From Puffinus mauretanicus (taxonomy: Eukaryota > Chordata > Aves > Procellariiformes > Procellariidae): a stretch of 64,000 nucleotides of DNA. Made by a program: the position numbers and the translations under genes. Shown piece after piece: positions 24,781 to 39,600 of this stretch (its first letter is position 1; each line of letters begins with the position of its first letter). The stretch lies in contig JAJKFH010000948.1 in NCBI GenBank assembly GCA_023333565.1, positions 1,550,001-1,614,000 on the forward strand, read 5' to 3'. Below the pieces are notes generated by a model. That model saw only the letters and a list, made by a program, of their open reading frames with translations. It made no database searches and was not told the DNA's origin.

Positions 24781-26439
24781 TCACAATCTACAAGTTGAAT
24801 ATATAAATAGAAACATTGGACAATAGCCTATTTACAAAATACACAGATTCTCTCATCCTCTTATATATTGACAGCAATGTCAGTTGGTAATATGCAATTC
24901 TACAAAAGCCTTTACAGTTAGTGAGATCAGCTGTGTTTCTTCATGTTTGAAAGCCCCTAGCATGCTGTAGGCACTATAAGAAACAATGAATGAGGGAAAT
25001 AAATTTTTTCTACCACATCTGTACAGCAGTTTACAGATTTATGCCCTCCTTTTTATTTACCATTTGTACATTCATAAGGTTCTTTCTCTCTGCAAAATGA
25101 AAAAGTACAGAAAATCCTATATTCTTCCAACAGCAGTGAATGAATAGAGGGAACTACCTGGCGGCTATTTTTTTCTTGGAAGTGTTCATCTGACATTTTC
25201 TGAATAGAGTTCTACATATATTTTAATAGTAAAATACAGCTGTGTAAACTGAAGGACACAGTTATCCAGACAGATATTTCAAAATATGTCTAACTTCTAA
25301 AGTAAGGACAAAAACTAAATTGAGATCTTGGTAATGGGTATATATACGTGCATGTGTATGAAGAAAACAAAGATGTTTTACACAGCTCATTAAAAAAGAA
25401 AAATCAAAACAACTACAAACTGCTGAAAGAATTATTATCCCCATTTCCTATGAGTTCTGAATTGATTTTTGCAGGAAGTTTTACAAACCTGAAAAATGTT
25501 TCCATTTACCTTAAAATGCAATACTCTCCTTGTGCAAAGCTCTAAGAGCCTTAACAAACTTGCCCATTGGTAAAGAAATACAGCCTAAATAGAAATATTT
25601 AGGAATTAGCTTTTTGTTTGAGAATTTTACAAAAATAACTTTAAAAAAAATCAGTGTGTTCTGCTTCTCATAGGAACAGATGTTTTAAAAACCAGCTTGC
25701 GTGAAATTCTTGGACATCCAATCATTTATTTAAAAAATGTTACAGGATCCCTTTCTCCCTCCTATCTGTGTTTGCTCCAGCTGTTCTTAGGCAAGGAAAA
25801 CCTAAAAATTTACTTGCCATCAAGCTGTGCCTCTGGGGCTTCCATTGGCGTCAATGCCACCCCCTCCCAGCATGTTTAGGAACTATAACACAAAAAAGGG
25901 AAAGAGATTCTGCCTTGAAAGCAGCGTCTTCCAAGAGCCACAAGCTGTTTATCTGACTGCAGTTTCAGTAGCTCATATACTGCTCCTTTCTCATCTTTAC
26001 AGACAACAAAAAGTAGTGCTGGTGACATAAAGAGTGGCTTATTCTATAGGAATCTGTCCCCACCGAAAGAAAAAAAGTGGCATTAGCTTAGTCTCAAGAA
26101 ATAGTAATCTGTAAGAATCACAAGCAGGGAGCTGGCATTTAACTGGAAGACAGAGTAGTTCATGCAAGCACACAGAAAGAGAAACATGCATGCACAAGTG
26201 CCTATTTCAACATCTGGCTCTGCCCACAAACGCTGAGCAGTCACAGCCCCGCCATTCTGCTTTGGTTTGGTGATGTTCATAAACCGAGGGCAATTGACAC
26301 CGTTTTCTTACAACACCTGCAAAACAATTAAAAAATGCCCTTGTCCCACCACTAAGGAGAAAGTACTGGAAACAGCCCTGCTGATCTTCTAGCAAGTTAC
26401 AATAAAATGCATTTCAAAAAAAAAAAAGAAGTTAAGGAA

Positions 26440-26760
26440 AACCAATCGATCGTCTAAGCAATAGAGTTAACAGTAGATTAGAAATGAATATCCCTGACTG
26501 ATGGAGCCTTACAAACTGCTGTTTTCAAACCAACTGTAGAACGTTTTCTTTTTTAATAAGCACAATTGGCTTTGAGTGCTTTGTCAACGTGACAAACCTT
26601 TTCCACCAGAAGTGGAGGATTTATTCAAACGCTAATGAAAGTGAATGTAATTTGTAGTGCTGCTGAATCAACTTTTCAAGACTGTAATTTGCATTTCTAT
26701 AAAACTCCAATTTTTTTAATATGAAACATATTTGAATAGGGTTTTGAGACTAAACAAATT
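26440..26760. promoter_or_regulatory. Candidate conserved non-coding block
   Basis: A non-repetitive AT-rich block without open frames contains homeodomain- and POU-like words (CAATCGATCG, GCTAATGAAAG, TTTGCAT). This is only a textural impression; conservation cannot be judged from one sequence. Confidence 0.12.
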
Positions 26761-29700
26761 GACATACTGTTTTTGCCATCAATTTAAAAGTATTTTGATT
26801 TCTTTATGATCAGCAACTCTAATAATACTGAGCAGATTTTTATATTTACAGATTTTCTTCAACTGGAGGACAGACTCTCAAGATTCATTAAAATAGTCCA
26901 TAGCTCTTATATTAAACCATTGTATGAACTAGCTCCATTTTCAGATCCAAATCAATTGCTCGCACCATTCTGCCAATGTAGTCACCTCTCAATTCATGAT
27001 AACTGACCAGGGCTTGTAGACCATAACTTTTAGTGATGTAATATTCTTCTTATAATCACCAGCAGGCATGGAAAGATTCTTCCATTTTTATTCCTCCACG
27101 ACACCCCAAAAACCAGAACAGAACATATATAATCACTGTCATGTCTGAAATGGGACTACTGGATTCAGTTTTGGTCTTCCCAACTCAGATGAAGCATAAC
27201 TGGAGTGAAACGGATCCAGAGATGGAGGCATAAAGTTCCATTTGAAGAGCAGGAAAAAATCCGAAGCTGCCAGGTTGAGACGCAGGATGACAGAGCTACT
27301 CAAAAAAGAAAAAAAAGGTTCCTTTTATACAAGCGACATCCAGTGAAACCGAGACACTAATAAATTGGTTGTGCAAAGCCATCAACATACCAAACTGCTA
27401 AATGCATAAATATGCAATGAAAATATCCATATTTACATTATAGAAAATAAAAGTTGCAAGCATATGACTTCATGTGAACTGTAAAGCTCAAAGTTGAGCT
27501 TCAAGCAGGTAATTTCATATCTGCTTGCTATAAGTGTTTGTTTATTCTTTAAAAAAAAAATCACCTACAGAATAATGGACTGAATATAAATGGTTATTTA
27601 AGTGGAATTTAGCACTATATACAGTTGCAGCTGAATTTGTCCATTCAAGCAGAGGATTTATGAGTCAGATACATTTAAAATTATCTATGGCATGATGTTG
27701 ACAAAGGTTTTAAAAAGCACAAAGTCTTCAGGTATAGGCATCTGATACCACATCCACCATGGACACTACTTTAGTCAAGCACAGAACCTGATAAAATATT
27801 TCTATCCTCAACAGCACAGAAATACTATCATCTGGAAAGTAGTATTAGTAAGGCTACATGGTAACATTTAGATAAAACATGCAGTGTATATTTTCCGTAT
27901 GGTTTATGTGACAACACATCTTTGACTAGTAACAGTAATTGCTATTAGGCAGCATAAAATATAACTGCTGGAGAGGTATTTGCATACATTCAGGGACGGT
28001 TTCAAAAAAGTTAGGATTTTCAGAGTATTTACAATAACTAAGTGCAGTAAGCCACTTGTTAATGGAAGAGTCCACGTAAGATGTGCACAGATGCCACTAT
28101 CTTTGGCATTCCACGCATCTCCTGCCCTATGCAGCAATACGAATGACCACAAAGAACAAGCAGGAAATCGAAGAACATCTAACAAGCAGAAATGGCATTT
28201 TTTTTTCATTGAATATATTGGAACAGTAACACTTTCACTGTCTTGATCGCATCTAACCAGCTGAATAAAAACTGAACAATACAACCTTCCTGGAAAATGC
28301 TCTTAAAAGCCTTAACGGAAACTAATTACCACTGTTGGGCTCTATTGAAAAAAAATAATCTGAAAGCACAAGAAAAATAAATGAAAATCATTACAGAAGA
28401 ATGAAGGGTCAAGTGAGGAAGACACTTCCACCAGAAGAAATACCCTGCTGCACAGCTATTTCTGTTGGGCAAGGAAGAGAAAAACCCTTCCGCCCCACGG
28501 GTCTCCCTAAGAGCAGGACATACCTGAAGCTAACACGTAACAGGGGATGCAGCCGATGGGAACAATAAAAAACACACCTTGTCAAAAACCCAAGCAAAGC
28601 AAACAAACGAACAATACCCCAGGACATGATTTCACCATGTTCCTGAGTATAAGCTAAGCAGTACCTGGGCTTCAGAGACCTCCAGTCTGGAATCTGCACG
28701 AGGGCATGAGAGGTACTGCCACGTCTGCCGCTGGCCACCGAGGTACCCGGCGTGACTGGCACAGGCAGAGGGGGGGAAAAAAAGGCATTTTAACTAACCA
28801 CCTTATAGTGGCTTGAAGAGCTGGTGGCAGCAGCTAATGTGTTAATCACCAGCCATACAGCTACACTGAGAGTAGCTGGAGAGTAAAAAGGATGTCACCG
28901 GGAGTAAGAAATGGCTTCACTGAACTTCTGCTTAGCCCCGTACACACGTGCACTCATTGGTGAAACTGGGGCGGGGGGAGCAGGCACAAGACCTCTGCTA
29001 CAAAATCTGTGTGGCTTCGCATGTAGAAAAATATACGTGTTCACACATGTGGCCTCATCTTCAGTTACACTAGATGCCCTAAATAGAGGTGATGAAACAT
29101 TAAAAAAAAAAAAAATCACAACTAAGTTTTGGCAAATATAGGCTTGGGGTTTTATGTAAAAATACGTTTAAAAGTGCCTTCTTTCAGGGATGAAATTCGA
29201 TGGCAAGAACATTCCCTGGTATACACATATACGCCAGTCCGTATCAGGCCTTGATACCCACCGACAACCCCACACTGACACACCTACCTCACGCACCCAG
29301 TGCTGGCACCTCTGGCACACTGGTCCCAGGGCAGAAATTGCGTAAAGCACAGCGGGACCTTCCCCTTCCCACAAAGTCTGTGGCTTAGATTTTCCACCCC
29401 ACTGTACAAAAGTTACTCAATTTTTTATTAAAAAACACCTCTGCTTTTTTGGAAAGTAACTAGATTTTCTGTACAGTACAATTATCGAGGAAATGCGTGA
29501 GAAAGACGGATCTATGAGCTAATCTGTAGCATGGCACTTGGAGAAACAGCAGCTCAAGTCTCTGTTCATTTCCTTCTTCGCTTTGGGCAATTTCTTTGCC
29601 TGGGTTTCCCTTTGTATACAATGAAGTTACGTTTATCTAAGAGCAGTGCAGAGTAGTAGCTGTTAGGATCGTGTACATAGCTGACAAGCGGTCAGACAGA

Positions 29701-30024
29701 GTAACAGAAGTACCAAAGACAGAAAGGGAGAGAGTTGTGAGCATGATTCCTAGTTACATTACTGGTAAGACTTACTAGACTCACTTTCTCTTAAGCTTTT
29801 TACTTCTAATACTCTTTTCCCCATTTCTAGTTCCAAAGTAAAACTAGAATGCAGTTAAGCCAAAAACTGTGGCCTTGGGGCTTAACTTCCAACGGAAACA
29901 AGCAGACAGCAATACGCTACGCATTCCCCAGGAGCAATCAAAAATAGGATACAGGTTCAACAAGCACAGCACACAACCCGATGTTGCCCTATTCCTTTGA
30001 GGTAAAAAGCCAAGGTTTTTTTCT

Positions 30025-30066
30025 TTGTGTGTGTGTGTTTTCTTTTTTTGTTTGTTTGTTTGTTTT
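30025..30066. repeat. (GT)n and (TTTG)n simple repeats
   Basis: About seven GT units, a short T-rich spacer, then about five TTTG units. Confidence 0.95.
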
Positions 30067-32284
30067 AAAGTCTTTTCCTACTCACAAAGTCAGGCAGAAC
30101 AAGTATTTACAGAGCCAAGTCAATTTTACCAAATAAACCAATGTTTGGAGAACCCCTGAGAATGTTTCAGCTCAGTGATCTAAGTTTCCCTAGAACAAAA
30201 CATTTCATTTTGGGTAAAACGCTGTCAGATTCATCTCCAAATCATGGCTGCTGATAACTTGGAATGGTGAAAGAGGGAAAAAGCTATTTCCATATTTTCA
30301 AATTGCCTGCAAACTCTATGGTTTGCAACACAGCCCCTGCCTTATTCCACAAGTTTATTTTATTTTGAGACTTAATCAGCTTGGACTTTTACTTCCAATA
30401 ACCCTTCCCCCACCCCCCCTCCCTGTGCCATTCAACACCTAAGGCGCCATTCAGTAGTTAAGTTCAATCCTTAAATTGACACACTAGTCATGTTCTGTGA
30501 TTTTGCCATTTCTCACATCTGACACCTTGTCATTTTTCAGAAGAAACTTCTCAATATACTCAGGATCTCCAGAGACTGCTAAAAAGGTATATTCATCCTA
30601 TTTCTGCCAATATTCTAGATCTCCTGAAAAGTTGGGAGAGAAGAGGGAAAGAAAGGAAGAGGAAACAGAGGTGCTACTTCTGCTTCCAGGTGCAGTAAAG
30701 TCAGCTTGAATTTAAAAGCAGCAAACTGAAAAAAATTGGCATGAGTTTAGCAATTTGAAAAGTAAACCCTCTTTTGAAACTGTAGATTAAAAGAGAAATT
30801 ATAACATCAACCCTATTTCACCAACTCAGAGTAACATTCAAAAGCTGATGAGAAAACAGGCCATAAGGAATGCTTGACCATTAATGCTTCTCTGGAGCAA
30901 GAGGTTTAGCATAACAACCAGTCCTTGCCACCAACATAAAGACTGTAAGCCTCGCAAATATAAGAAACAGCACACAACCTTCACTATTTCTTTTAAACGA
31001 CAAAGGAATTCTGTAACCAATTCTGGAATTAGGAGGAAAAGCACATACATTGTATTTCTCTAATGAAAGATAACTAAAAGATGTTAAAAAAATCCCCTGC
31101 TTAGCTTTAGGAGATATAGTAAAATCCATCCCTGTGTGCTTTTCTAAAAGACATAGAGGAGGAGTCACAAATCAGTACTATCCAATTATGCAAAGACACA
31201 ATTTAATTAAGAAAAACATACAGTCCTTATTGCAAGCCTTCTCCATCTCCATGATTCCTGTATCTCAGAAGTCCTTTCCTCCTTGCCTTTCCTGCTCGTT
31301 CAGTGTCACTGAATGTGAACGCAAAAATACTTCCTTCAGGTAACACATGGTGGTGTTTGTTGGGGTTATTTTAGTTTGCTTGAACTTGGGCTTTGCACCA
31401 TGCACTTATAAATTTAAGAGTAAGCTGCAACTATTTTTTGTTGTTCTAAGAGATCATAATAAAGCTCATGCACTTCTCTATGGACTTACCACTACATTAC
31501 TAAATAATCCAAGTATTTTAGTTTTGTAGAGAATTTAGAACAGGAGAGGGGAAATGCATGGATATCAGACCCCATCAAATGCAATACACCCAATCAGAAA
31601 AGGAGACTCAACTGTTAATATCCCCGAAGGTGCTATGCTGTCGCCTGTAGTATTACTACAATAGTCATCGCAACTTCTGTATTGTGATATGTAAGTAACA
31701 CAAAAATGAATACCTATTAAGAGATCTGGGAAAAGCTGCAACGTGCAGTCAGAAGAATATTGTTTTCTCTGTAATCTCCAAGAACTTCCAAGTGGCACTG
31801 AAAATCATAAATCCTATCTGAGAACACACATGATATAATAAGTGCTATTTCCAAACAAACTCCAGTTAACAGAAGGTAGTTAATGGTTTATCTTTACTAT
31901 TGCAATACTGGTAGCTTTTTCTTTTATTAATAATTTTTAAAAACATGTAAAGATGGTTGGTTGATGCAAAATGTTGATGTTTGTATCACCTTAGTCATTT
32001 CCATTAAAGTTTAAAATCAGAGTACTTTTTGAAAAGAAGCACTTCTTTCCTTCTTATGTGCCAAAGATCAAAAAATGTACTGTTTGCAATTACTGTAAGC
32101 CATCTCTCCCTATGGAGCTTTTTTTGTAGAGATTACTTGACAGTGATTGATATAACCGCTCTGCTGAAGAATTTCTGCACAAAATTTTAGTTGATCCCTT
32201 CCAAGGATATTTAAACAATCATTACACAGGTTACATCAAAATTCCAGGCACTTCATCAGAATGTTTCTTCTTTAAACACATGAT

Positions 32285-32290
32285 TTTATT
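32285..32290 (-). terminator. MTRR: Possible MTRR polyadenylation signal
   Basis: The first canonical AATAAA on the minus strand that I find downstream of the MTRR stop lies about 1.24 kb away. That is a plausible 3' UTR length. Variant hexamers nearer the stop may be used instead. Confidence 0.25.
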
Positions 32291-33529
32291 CTAACTGATA
32301 GTCATATTTTTTGCGCATTTTTTTCTTGATTTACCTACCAATTAACTAATAATCACTTGACAACCACAAGACTTGCAATATGGTTCTGATTATGCACAAG
32401 AAAAAACAAAACAAGAATTCTCCCCAGGAAATAAACAATGATTTGTCTAAAATATTCTCTCATACTTCGTGTTTATCTTTAAAGATCTAAGTATGACAAG
32501 GAACCAAGAAGACAACATGGATGTTTAGAAGTTAGAAAAAGCAGAGGGAAGAGAGGAGGGATCTGAAGAGAAGCATGAATGACTTACACTTTTACTCTTC
32601 CACCTATTTGCACTCCAAATGGCCCTTGTTAGAAACAAGACCAGATACTTCCAACAACTTGCTTACAACAACTTGATTTTTGCAGTGGATTGTTATACGT
32701 AAGGGCAACTGCTTTCAAAACACCATATTTTACTGCCTTCAACTTAAAAAAATTAGTTCAATAATCTGAGAAAGTATTTACTAAGCAATACTTCTCCAGC
32801 AACCAAATTCAACCCAACTGGTGAGTTTGCTCATAAATTAAACCACAAACATTTTAGAGACAGGAATGAAAATAATTTCAAAAGAATTATACAGGAAAAT
32901 CTAATCAGGATTAGCATGGAGTGTAGCTAAACTTTGAGATATGATGTAATGATGGAATGAAAAAGCTAAGTATTTAAAGAAAACTTCAGAGCTGAAATTC
33001 TGCAGTAACCTTTCTGTGCAACATTCTGAACAATCATTCCTTTTGGCAGTTACTGTCACTGTGCAAGCTGAAAAAATATAAATAGTCTCAGGAAGTATGT
33101 AGGAAGTGTTCAAATAAATCTTGGCAAGTCAGTAATGTATTTGATGACACAAAGATCAGTGTGTAACATATTTACTCTGTAGCTTCTTTGTGTATACATT
33201 ATAGGAAAAAATACACGATGTAATGTAAACAAACAATTATACTTGTACAAGTGCAGAAGTTTTTACTTTCTACATTAAACCAATCTTAAAATGAGAGAAT
33301 CAAGGCACTGAGATAGTCCATTATGTAACATCGTTAAAAAAACATAAGCTTTGAAAGGCAGCCTGGTTTGTTGTCGTTTAAAAGGTTTCATATTCCTGCT
33401 TGAAAGGTCAATAGAGAAAGTTAAGATTTAGGTGACTACAGACAGCACTTTTGACAATAACTTTTTGTCAAAAGCATATATGTGAAACGAAATCTTTTGT
33501 GTTACAAAAGCATAGGAAAAACTAAATAT

Positions 33530-33674
33530 TCAGCTCCAAACATCTTGCAAATATCTTTTTGCTTCTCGAAGCATGGCCAGGATTTTCATTGCTTCCAATT
33601 TGTCAGCTTCCATTTCCATGCTTAAAATGTCCACTACAGCATCACTTACACCATCAGCCATGTGCTTTTTATCT
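33530..33674 (-). CDS. MTRR: MTRR last coding exon
   Basis: 145 bp, acceptor TTTTTTTTGCAG. It encodes [20 protein letters not shown], then [20 protein letters not shown] and VWS, with stop TGA at 33532-33530. It is the FAD-shielding C-terminal end of the protein. Confidence 0.96.
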
Positions 33675-36600
33675 CTGCAAAAAAAAGTAGAGGAGGAAAA
33701 TGCATAATAGTGTATTTTTCATTTTATCAATAGCTTCAGAGGCAGGATAATATTGGAAAAAAGGCATTAAAAACCATCCCAAACAAAAATATATCTTGTA
33801 TATTGTATAGCAAGATTTTCACTGAGTTTTTATGTAGCTGAGCATTGACAGTAACAAGGGTTTCTCTCAATCAAACATTATAAAGTTTTCAGCATGCTGT
33901 AATTTATAAGGAAAAAACCTTGGAAACCTAGTTGAACTGTCACAGAATAATTGTTCTCTTTTAGGGAGAATTGGACCTGCTGAAGTATTTTTTATTATTA
34001 TATCACCATATGGTTCCAATATTAAAAAAAAAAAAACACCAAACCCCTCACTTATTAATAATGCTATTTTTAATACAAACAGCTGACATTTATTCCTGCA
34101 GGAGAATGTATTGACATTGGGCTCTATATTCAAACAGTTTGTCCATTTATCAACAAATTTCCTAAAAATCTCAAACCTCCAGGTAAAATCCTGCATCCAC
34201 CAACAAAACTTCCCACTGTAAAATATATTACTATTACAGAGCTTTAGCATTCTGGCCCACCCAAGCGTGGAACATAGCAGAAGACTGCTGCTATCTCACA
34301 GCTGTGCAGTTTATCATCACATGTATTCAAATATCTCATTTTCTCAAGAGAAATCTATTAGCACAAAACCTCCTATAGCTTAATTGAATACTAAAAAAGA
34401 AAAAGAAAAAGAAATAACAAGTGACTAAAGCAATCAGTGGAACTGTGTGGTTACCAGCTATACTTTCACGACTATATTGGAAAAAATGGACATAGTGATG
34501 AAATTCTAGCATTCCAGGAAGGGTCTTTCAGCATCATGCTGGTCCTTTCTTTCGGACAGCTCTAAGTCTTTCTAAAGCCTCAAACTTCTGCCAACTCTGT
34601 TCTCTTTCTGAGACAGTCCATCTCCACTCTACTTACCCACATACATAGAAGTAACCTCTTTCTTTCAGCAGGACTCTGGCAACTTCCTTGGCATAAAGCC
34701 TAATGACATCTTGCACATATTTAGGCGGGGCTACTTCTGCACTTGAAGAGTCTCTTGAGAAACAAACCTTAAGATGAGTTAACGTGCCATTTTCAAGAAA
34801 ACATCTAAGCTCATCTCTGTAAGGCAATAAAAACTGTTAGTGATGGCTCAGAGATAAGCATTTCCTCATGAATACAAAATGAATGTGAAATAGTGAACTT
34901 GCTTGAACAAATAGTCTCGATCCTGATGCCGACAACCAAAAAACAGCCATGTCTCTCCAAATTCCCAGTCTGTATGTTCCTCTCTGAGCTTTTGCCTAAA
35001 CAGACCAAAAAAAAAAAAATCCAATCCTGTTTTATCAAGAGCAGAATCTAAAACGTCTATAACCTAATTTTCATTTAAAGTAGTGCTTTAATAAACCTCT
35101 GGATTGGCAGAAATGTGAACCGACTTAAGGTAAATCACAGTCAATCCCTCCTTCTTTGATTTTCTTGACTACTCACTTTTGGCCCAGCTCAAAATCAATC
35201 AACTTCAAAGGGGTTTTTTTTTTGCCACAGTTTCATATTGGAATAGTCAAGACTGACACTTCCAAATGTCTCACAAAACAATCCTGACTGCTGAATAAGG
35301 AGATTGCTACCCTTTATCCTTCATTGGAAACCCTGTAAAAACACCTGGGAAAACTCATCACAAAGCAGTGCTTTCCATTTAGGTGTAGAAACCTGCTAGA
35401 CTTTATGAATAACAATCTATTTACTACCACATCATCAGAAGAGTCATTGCATTTTCTTGAAATAATGCTGAAGGTATTACTTTAGAGAGGTTTTAGCTGC
35501 AACTTTCTAGTTACATTTTGAGAGAGAGATTTCATTTATTGTTGATCAAATGCTTATGAAACGCTATGAATCCTTTAAAATAAAATGCAAAATACTTCTG
35601 AGAGATAAAGGTATATTTGGGAGTTAAAATTAAGGAGTAAGGATTGTACATAATGATTTGGTTAAAGCGGAAGCATGGAGTTAGAAACATCATGTCAAAA
35701 TTTCACTTTTCTCTCAAATAAAATGGTTTAAAAATAATTGTTACAGGATGCAAGAAACTCCATGATCTTGCTAGAACTAATGAGTCATGTAGGAATGATA
35801 TGTGTTGGTTACCTGTAAAAACTTGCAACCATTCCCACATAAATATTCTACTCTTCCTGTTCTTTGTTTCTTCCGAATGATCATGTTTTTACATGTTCTT
35901 GATGATGTAGTATCGTCACTTTTTCAACAAGCATCTCTTTGCCTTGCAAAATTATGCTGCTGGAGTTGGAGGGGAAAAAAAGGGATCTACCTTCCCTCAA
36001 ATACCCAAGACTACTGCCCAGTTGAGGTTCAGGTGCCACTCATCTTAAAACATCAAAATGTGTAAACGCACAGAAATAACGGAATGTGGGAGAAAAGTTG
36101 ACATTCATCATGCCAAAGCTTTTAATATAGATGCCACTTCTGAAGGAAATGGATTTTGAATACCAAACTTAAGCCAATCAACACTGTTTCTAAAAACTAC
36201 CAACCGGACTTCCACTAGCAACACACAGATAAAGGACTTAATTTCTTATTACTGTTTCTGCAATTCACCCAGTTCCTCATATATCCACCATGGATATTAA
36301 AGACAGTCAGATGAAAGTGTAAGTTTTACTCATTTGAAAAACAAATAAATACACAAGCACTGTCTGTTTAAAACTAGTAAGACTGTTTCTAATCAGCATA
36401 CCACTGTTACAAAAAGTAAAAAGAAGGGGAAAAAAAAAGAAAAAAAAGATTAACTGCATTTGTACTCAAAACCTGAGACTGTATTTTCTTCAACATAAAA
36501 AGGCTGCTTTCCAGGTAACAACTTGGTAAATACCTATGTTGGAGGAAACCAATAAACGGTGAAATTCCTGTTCCTGGACCAACCATCATGAACGGGACAG

Positions 36601-39600
36601 ATGGGTCTGCAGGTAAGTGGAAAGTATTGTTTGGACGAGCAAAAATAGGTATCTAAAATGAAATTAGATAGAATACAATTGAAGAATATTCTTAAGCAGT
36701 GAAAATACCATGAAATTTTTAGAACCTTCAGGATATTTACATAGTATATGTGTCCACATACCCTTCCAAATCCTGAGCTTCAGAGTTTATTTTTAATGCC
36801 ACACAGACATTTAAAATAAAATTTCACATGAGTTTCTGAAAAAAACCCACATCATATTTACAAACCTATTAATCCATCTGGAGGAAAACTAGGGAAAACC
36901 ACATAAACATGAGTTTCTGCATATGAAAGATGACTGCACCATAAATCTGGGGAATACTGTTACAGAATTCATGGAAAGTTTGGTGTTGGTACTCAAAGGG
37001 AAGTAAAGTTGTTATAGGCAACTCAACCTTTTTTTCACATTGTGGACATCTAAAAGCATTCCAGTGGAGGTGAGGATTTGTTTATAGCAAATTGAAGCCT
37101 ACTGATACTGAGCTTGCTTTCTTAATTTTCATTAAAGTTTTACATGTTCTCCAAAAATGCATATGGATGAGGGGAGGCAGATAACTGCTCAAAGATCTTG
37201 GAAAATGGCTTTATACCATTCCACCGATAAACTCTAATTCTGATCTTCAGATCTGTGTCTGAAAGAAGTCTAAACATAATTTTCATAGGAGCGCCACAAC
37301 TATTCTCTGAGGCATGGCTAACATAATGTATAGAAAATGAGAAATGACTATTTTTAATTCTTTAAAAGGTTATTCAAGACTCAGCGGCAGCCATAGCAGA
37401 GCTTCATTCATTAAAGTCATAAGCAAACATCGATTTATTTTGCATATTAATTATGAAAGGATGTGAATTCACATTCAAGTTTAAGGAAGGAGTGAAGCAC
37501 TAGACAAAGTTATTTAAACTTTGTTCTGTAAACCTGAGTGGTTTAGCACTACTCATTTCTTATCATTTGATTCACTACAGATACTACAATGTTAAACAGG
37601 ATTATTTTTCTAGTTTCACGATGATAAAAAAATAGTCTAATTCTGGCTGGTGGGGGGCAATATTTGTATTTCTGTTATACTTACTACTTCAAACCACAGT
37701 TGAGTTAGGAGGCTATTTTCCCTATTAATGATTCCAAACTGGTCATTTCCTTAAAAAATACTGCAAATGGTAAACACATTTGTACTGTAAAGTGATTTTA
37801 ATTAATCTAAGGTATTTTTGCATAAGATCACACTCATCTATTTTGATTGGTATTCCACATATTTCTGCAATCTACTTGTATTGCTGCACATTTATCTATG
37901 CTGAATTCTAGCTTGCACAGCAGATGCAAATAGTTCTGAACTTTATTCAGACTCATTTTATAATAATCCTTTTTTTTCTCTTTTTAACTCCACCTCTTTT
38001 TCATGTTTGATCTTTAATATACTGCAAGTCAATTATATTTTAAATAAAGAGCAGATGTGAACACTGGAATAAGATATATGATGCACATCTTGATCAGTTT
38101 GTCTTTTGAGTTAGTTTTAAAAAATGAAGATAACTTTCCTTCCATTTTGTCAGACCAATACCTTCAATTATTGGCACAGTTTTCTTGTAACCAAATTCTA
38201 TGCTTGTTTCTATTTTTCTTAATCAAATATAGATTAGACTGGCACTAGTTCTTTTGTCGTATTAATTACATAGTAGAATTCCAAATTTTTAATAATTAGC
38301 TTACATCTAATAACTTTGAGACCCATTAATTACATAGATTCTCCGCACAAAAGGAAAAGAGGCAAAAAAAAAAAAAGTACCTTCTCCTAGTAATACCCAC
38401 CATGCCAAACCATCTTTGATGCACATCAGAAATACCACAGATGACTGTCCCCTGTGTCATATTCAACAACTTGGCCTTTGCAAACTGTGCGAGACCTGAC
38501 AAGAAGTAAGTTTTACAATTTCTCCCCTATTATCTGCCACCCTTTCCTGGAAGTGACCAAGTGCCTCTCTCTTACAACACTAACACTCATAACCATTTAA
38601 TTGCACAGTGGTATTTTAGTCCACAAAAACATCCTCCAAGACTCGCTTAGGACTACAGTGAGGTGGAAAACAACTCTGACCTTTCAGCAATGGGAAGTTT
38701 CACAACTCAGGTCTCCACAGATAAAGTAAAATGTAAATTTAGCAACTTAGCAATGAAGTTCTAGACAAGTTACAGAGGGAAGGGTGAACTTACAAGTAGG
38801 GTAGAACCGCAAAATGAAGGCATATATTGCCAAAACACCTGCACTGCATCAGAGCAGTGAACAAAGACACCTGCAGTCGTTTCAAACATGCATAAATTTA
38901 ACAGTTAAGGAGTTTAGATCTGATATTCATACCTTTATAGTTGAAGAGCTTCCTCCTTTTGTATCCAGAGTGTTTTTATTTCGGTGCAGAAGAGGTGCAA
39001 CTAACTCAGCAAGCCACCCTGTACATACTCCTTTCCGTGAGTCTCGTCTAGTGGGACAGGCAGGGAACTCCACAATATTAAATACAAACCACAGTTTTCC
39101 TGGCTGATACAAGTTTGAACTGCAAAGACAAAAGTATTAAAAAACCCCCAAAAACCTAAGAGATAGCTGTACAATCTTACAGCGGGTCCATCTGCAGCCC
39201 AAACCACCTCAACTGAATCAAGGTTCTCAGTGTTTAGCTGTGATATTTATACACAGTTAGAAAACGTCTTAAGATTGGACTCAGAGGCCAGTGCCTACAG
39301 AAGGGAATCCAAATTCCTACTAGATTCACATGTGTGAGCTTGTTCTTGAGAACTCTACTAAGTTCTCAAGTCTTGCCGGACACTCAAAACAATGTTGTTT
39401 GAAATAGTCAAACCCTGTGGTTTTTTGCAAGAGGGACACAATCACTTCTTCCTCAGGTTTTATCCCTCATTCCTCTCTTTCTTCTTTAGATTATAATGTA
39501 CACACACACACTTGAGAAAAATTACCAAGGAGATACAATTTGAATATTTCATTACCTTGACACTGAATAGGATCTGGCTTGTAATTTAGGAAGATGTTCT

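Larger units (their letters stand above)
24781..32280. other. Intergenic between CR1 and MTRR 3' end
   Basis: No gene recognised. The plus-strand and minus-strand frames here (up to 126 codons near 27904-28284) show no family motif. Low-complexity tracts and one candidate conserved block are listed separately. Confidence 0.5.

Noticed and set aside
28409..28762. 117-codon minus-strand ORF in the intergenic region.
   Set aside because: No family motif, low-complexity flanks, and no splice support.
34810..35038. Read-through frame continuing past exon 12 into the intron.
   Set aside because: It diverges from MTRR after the [10 protein letters not shown] motif, while the next exon restores the conserved sequence.
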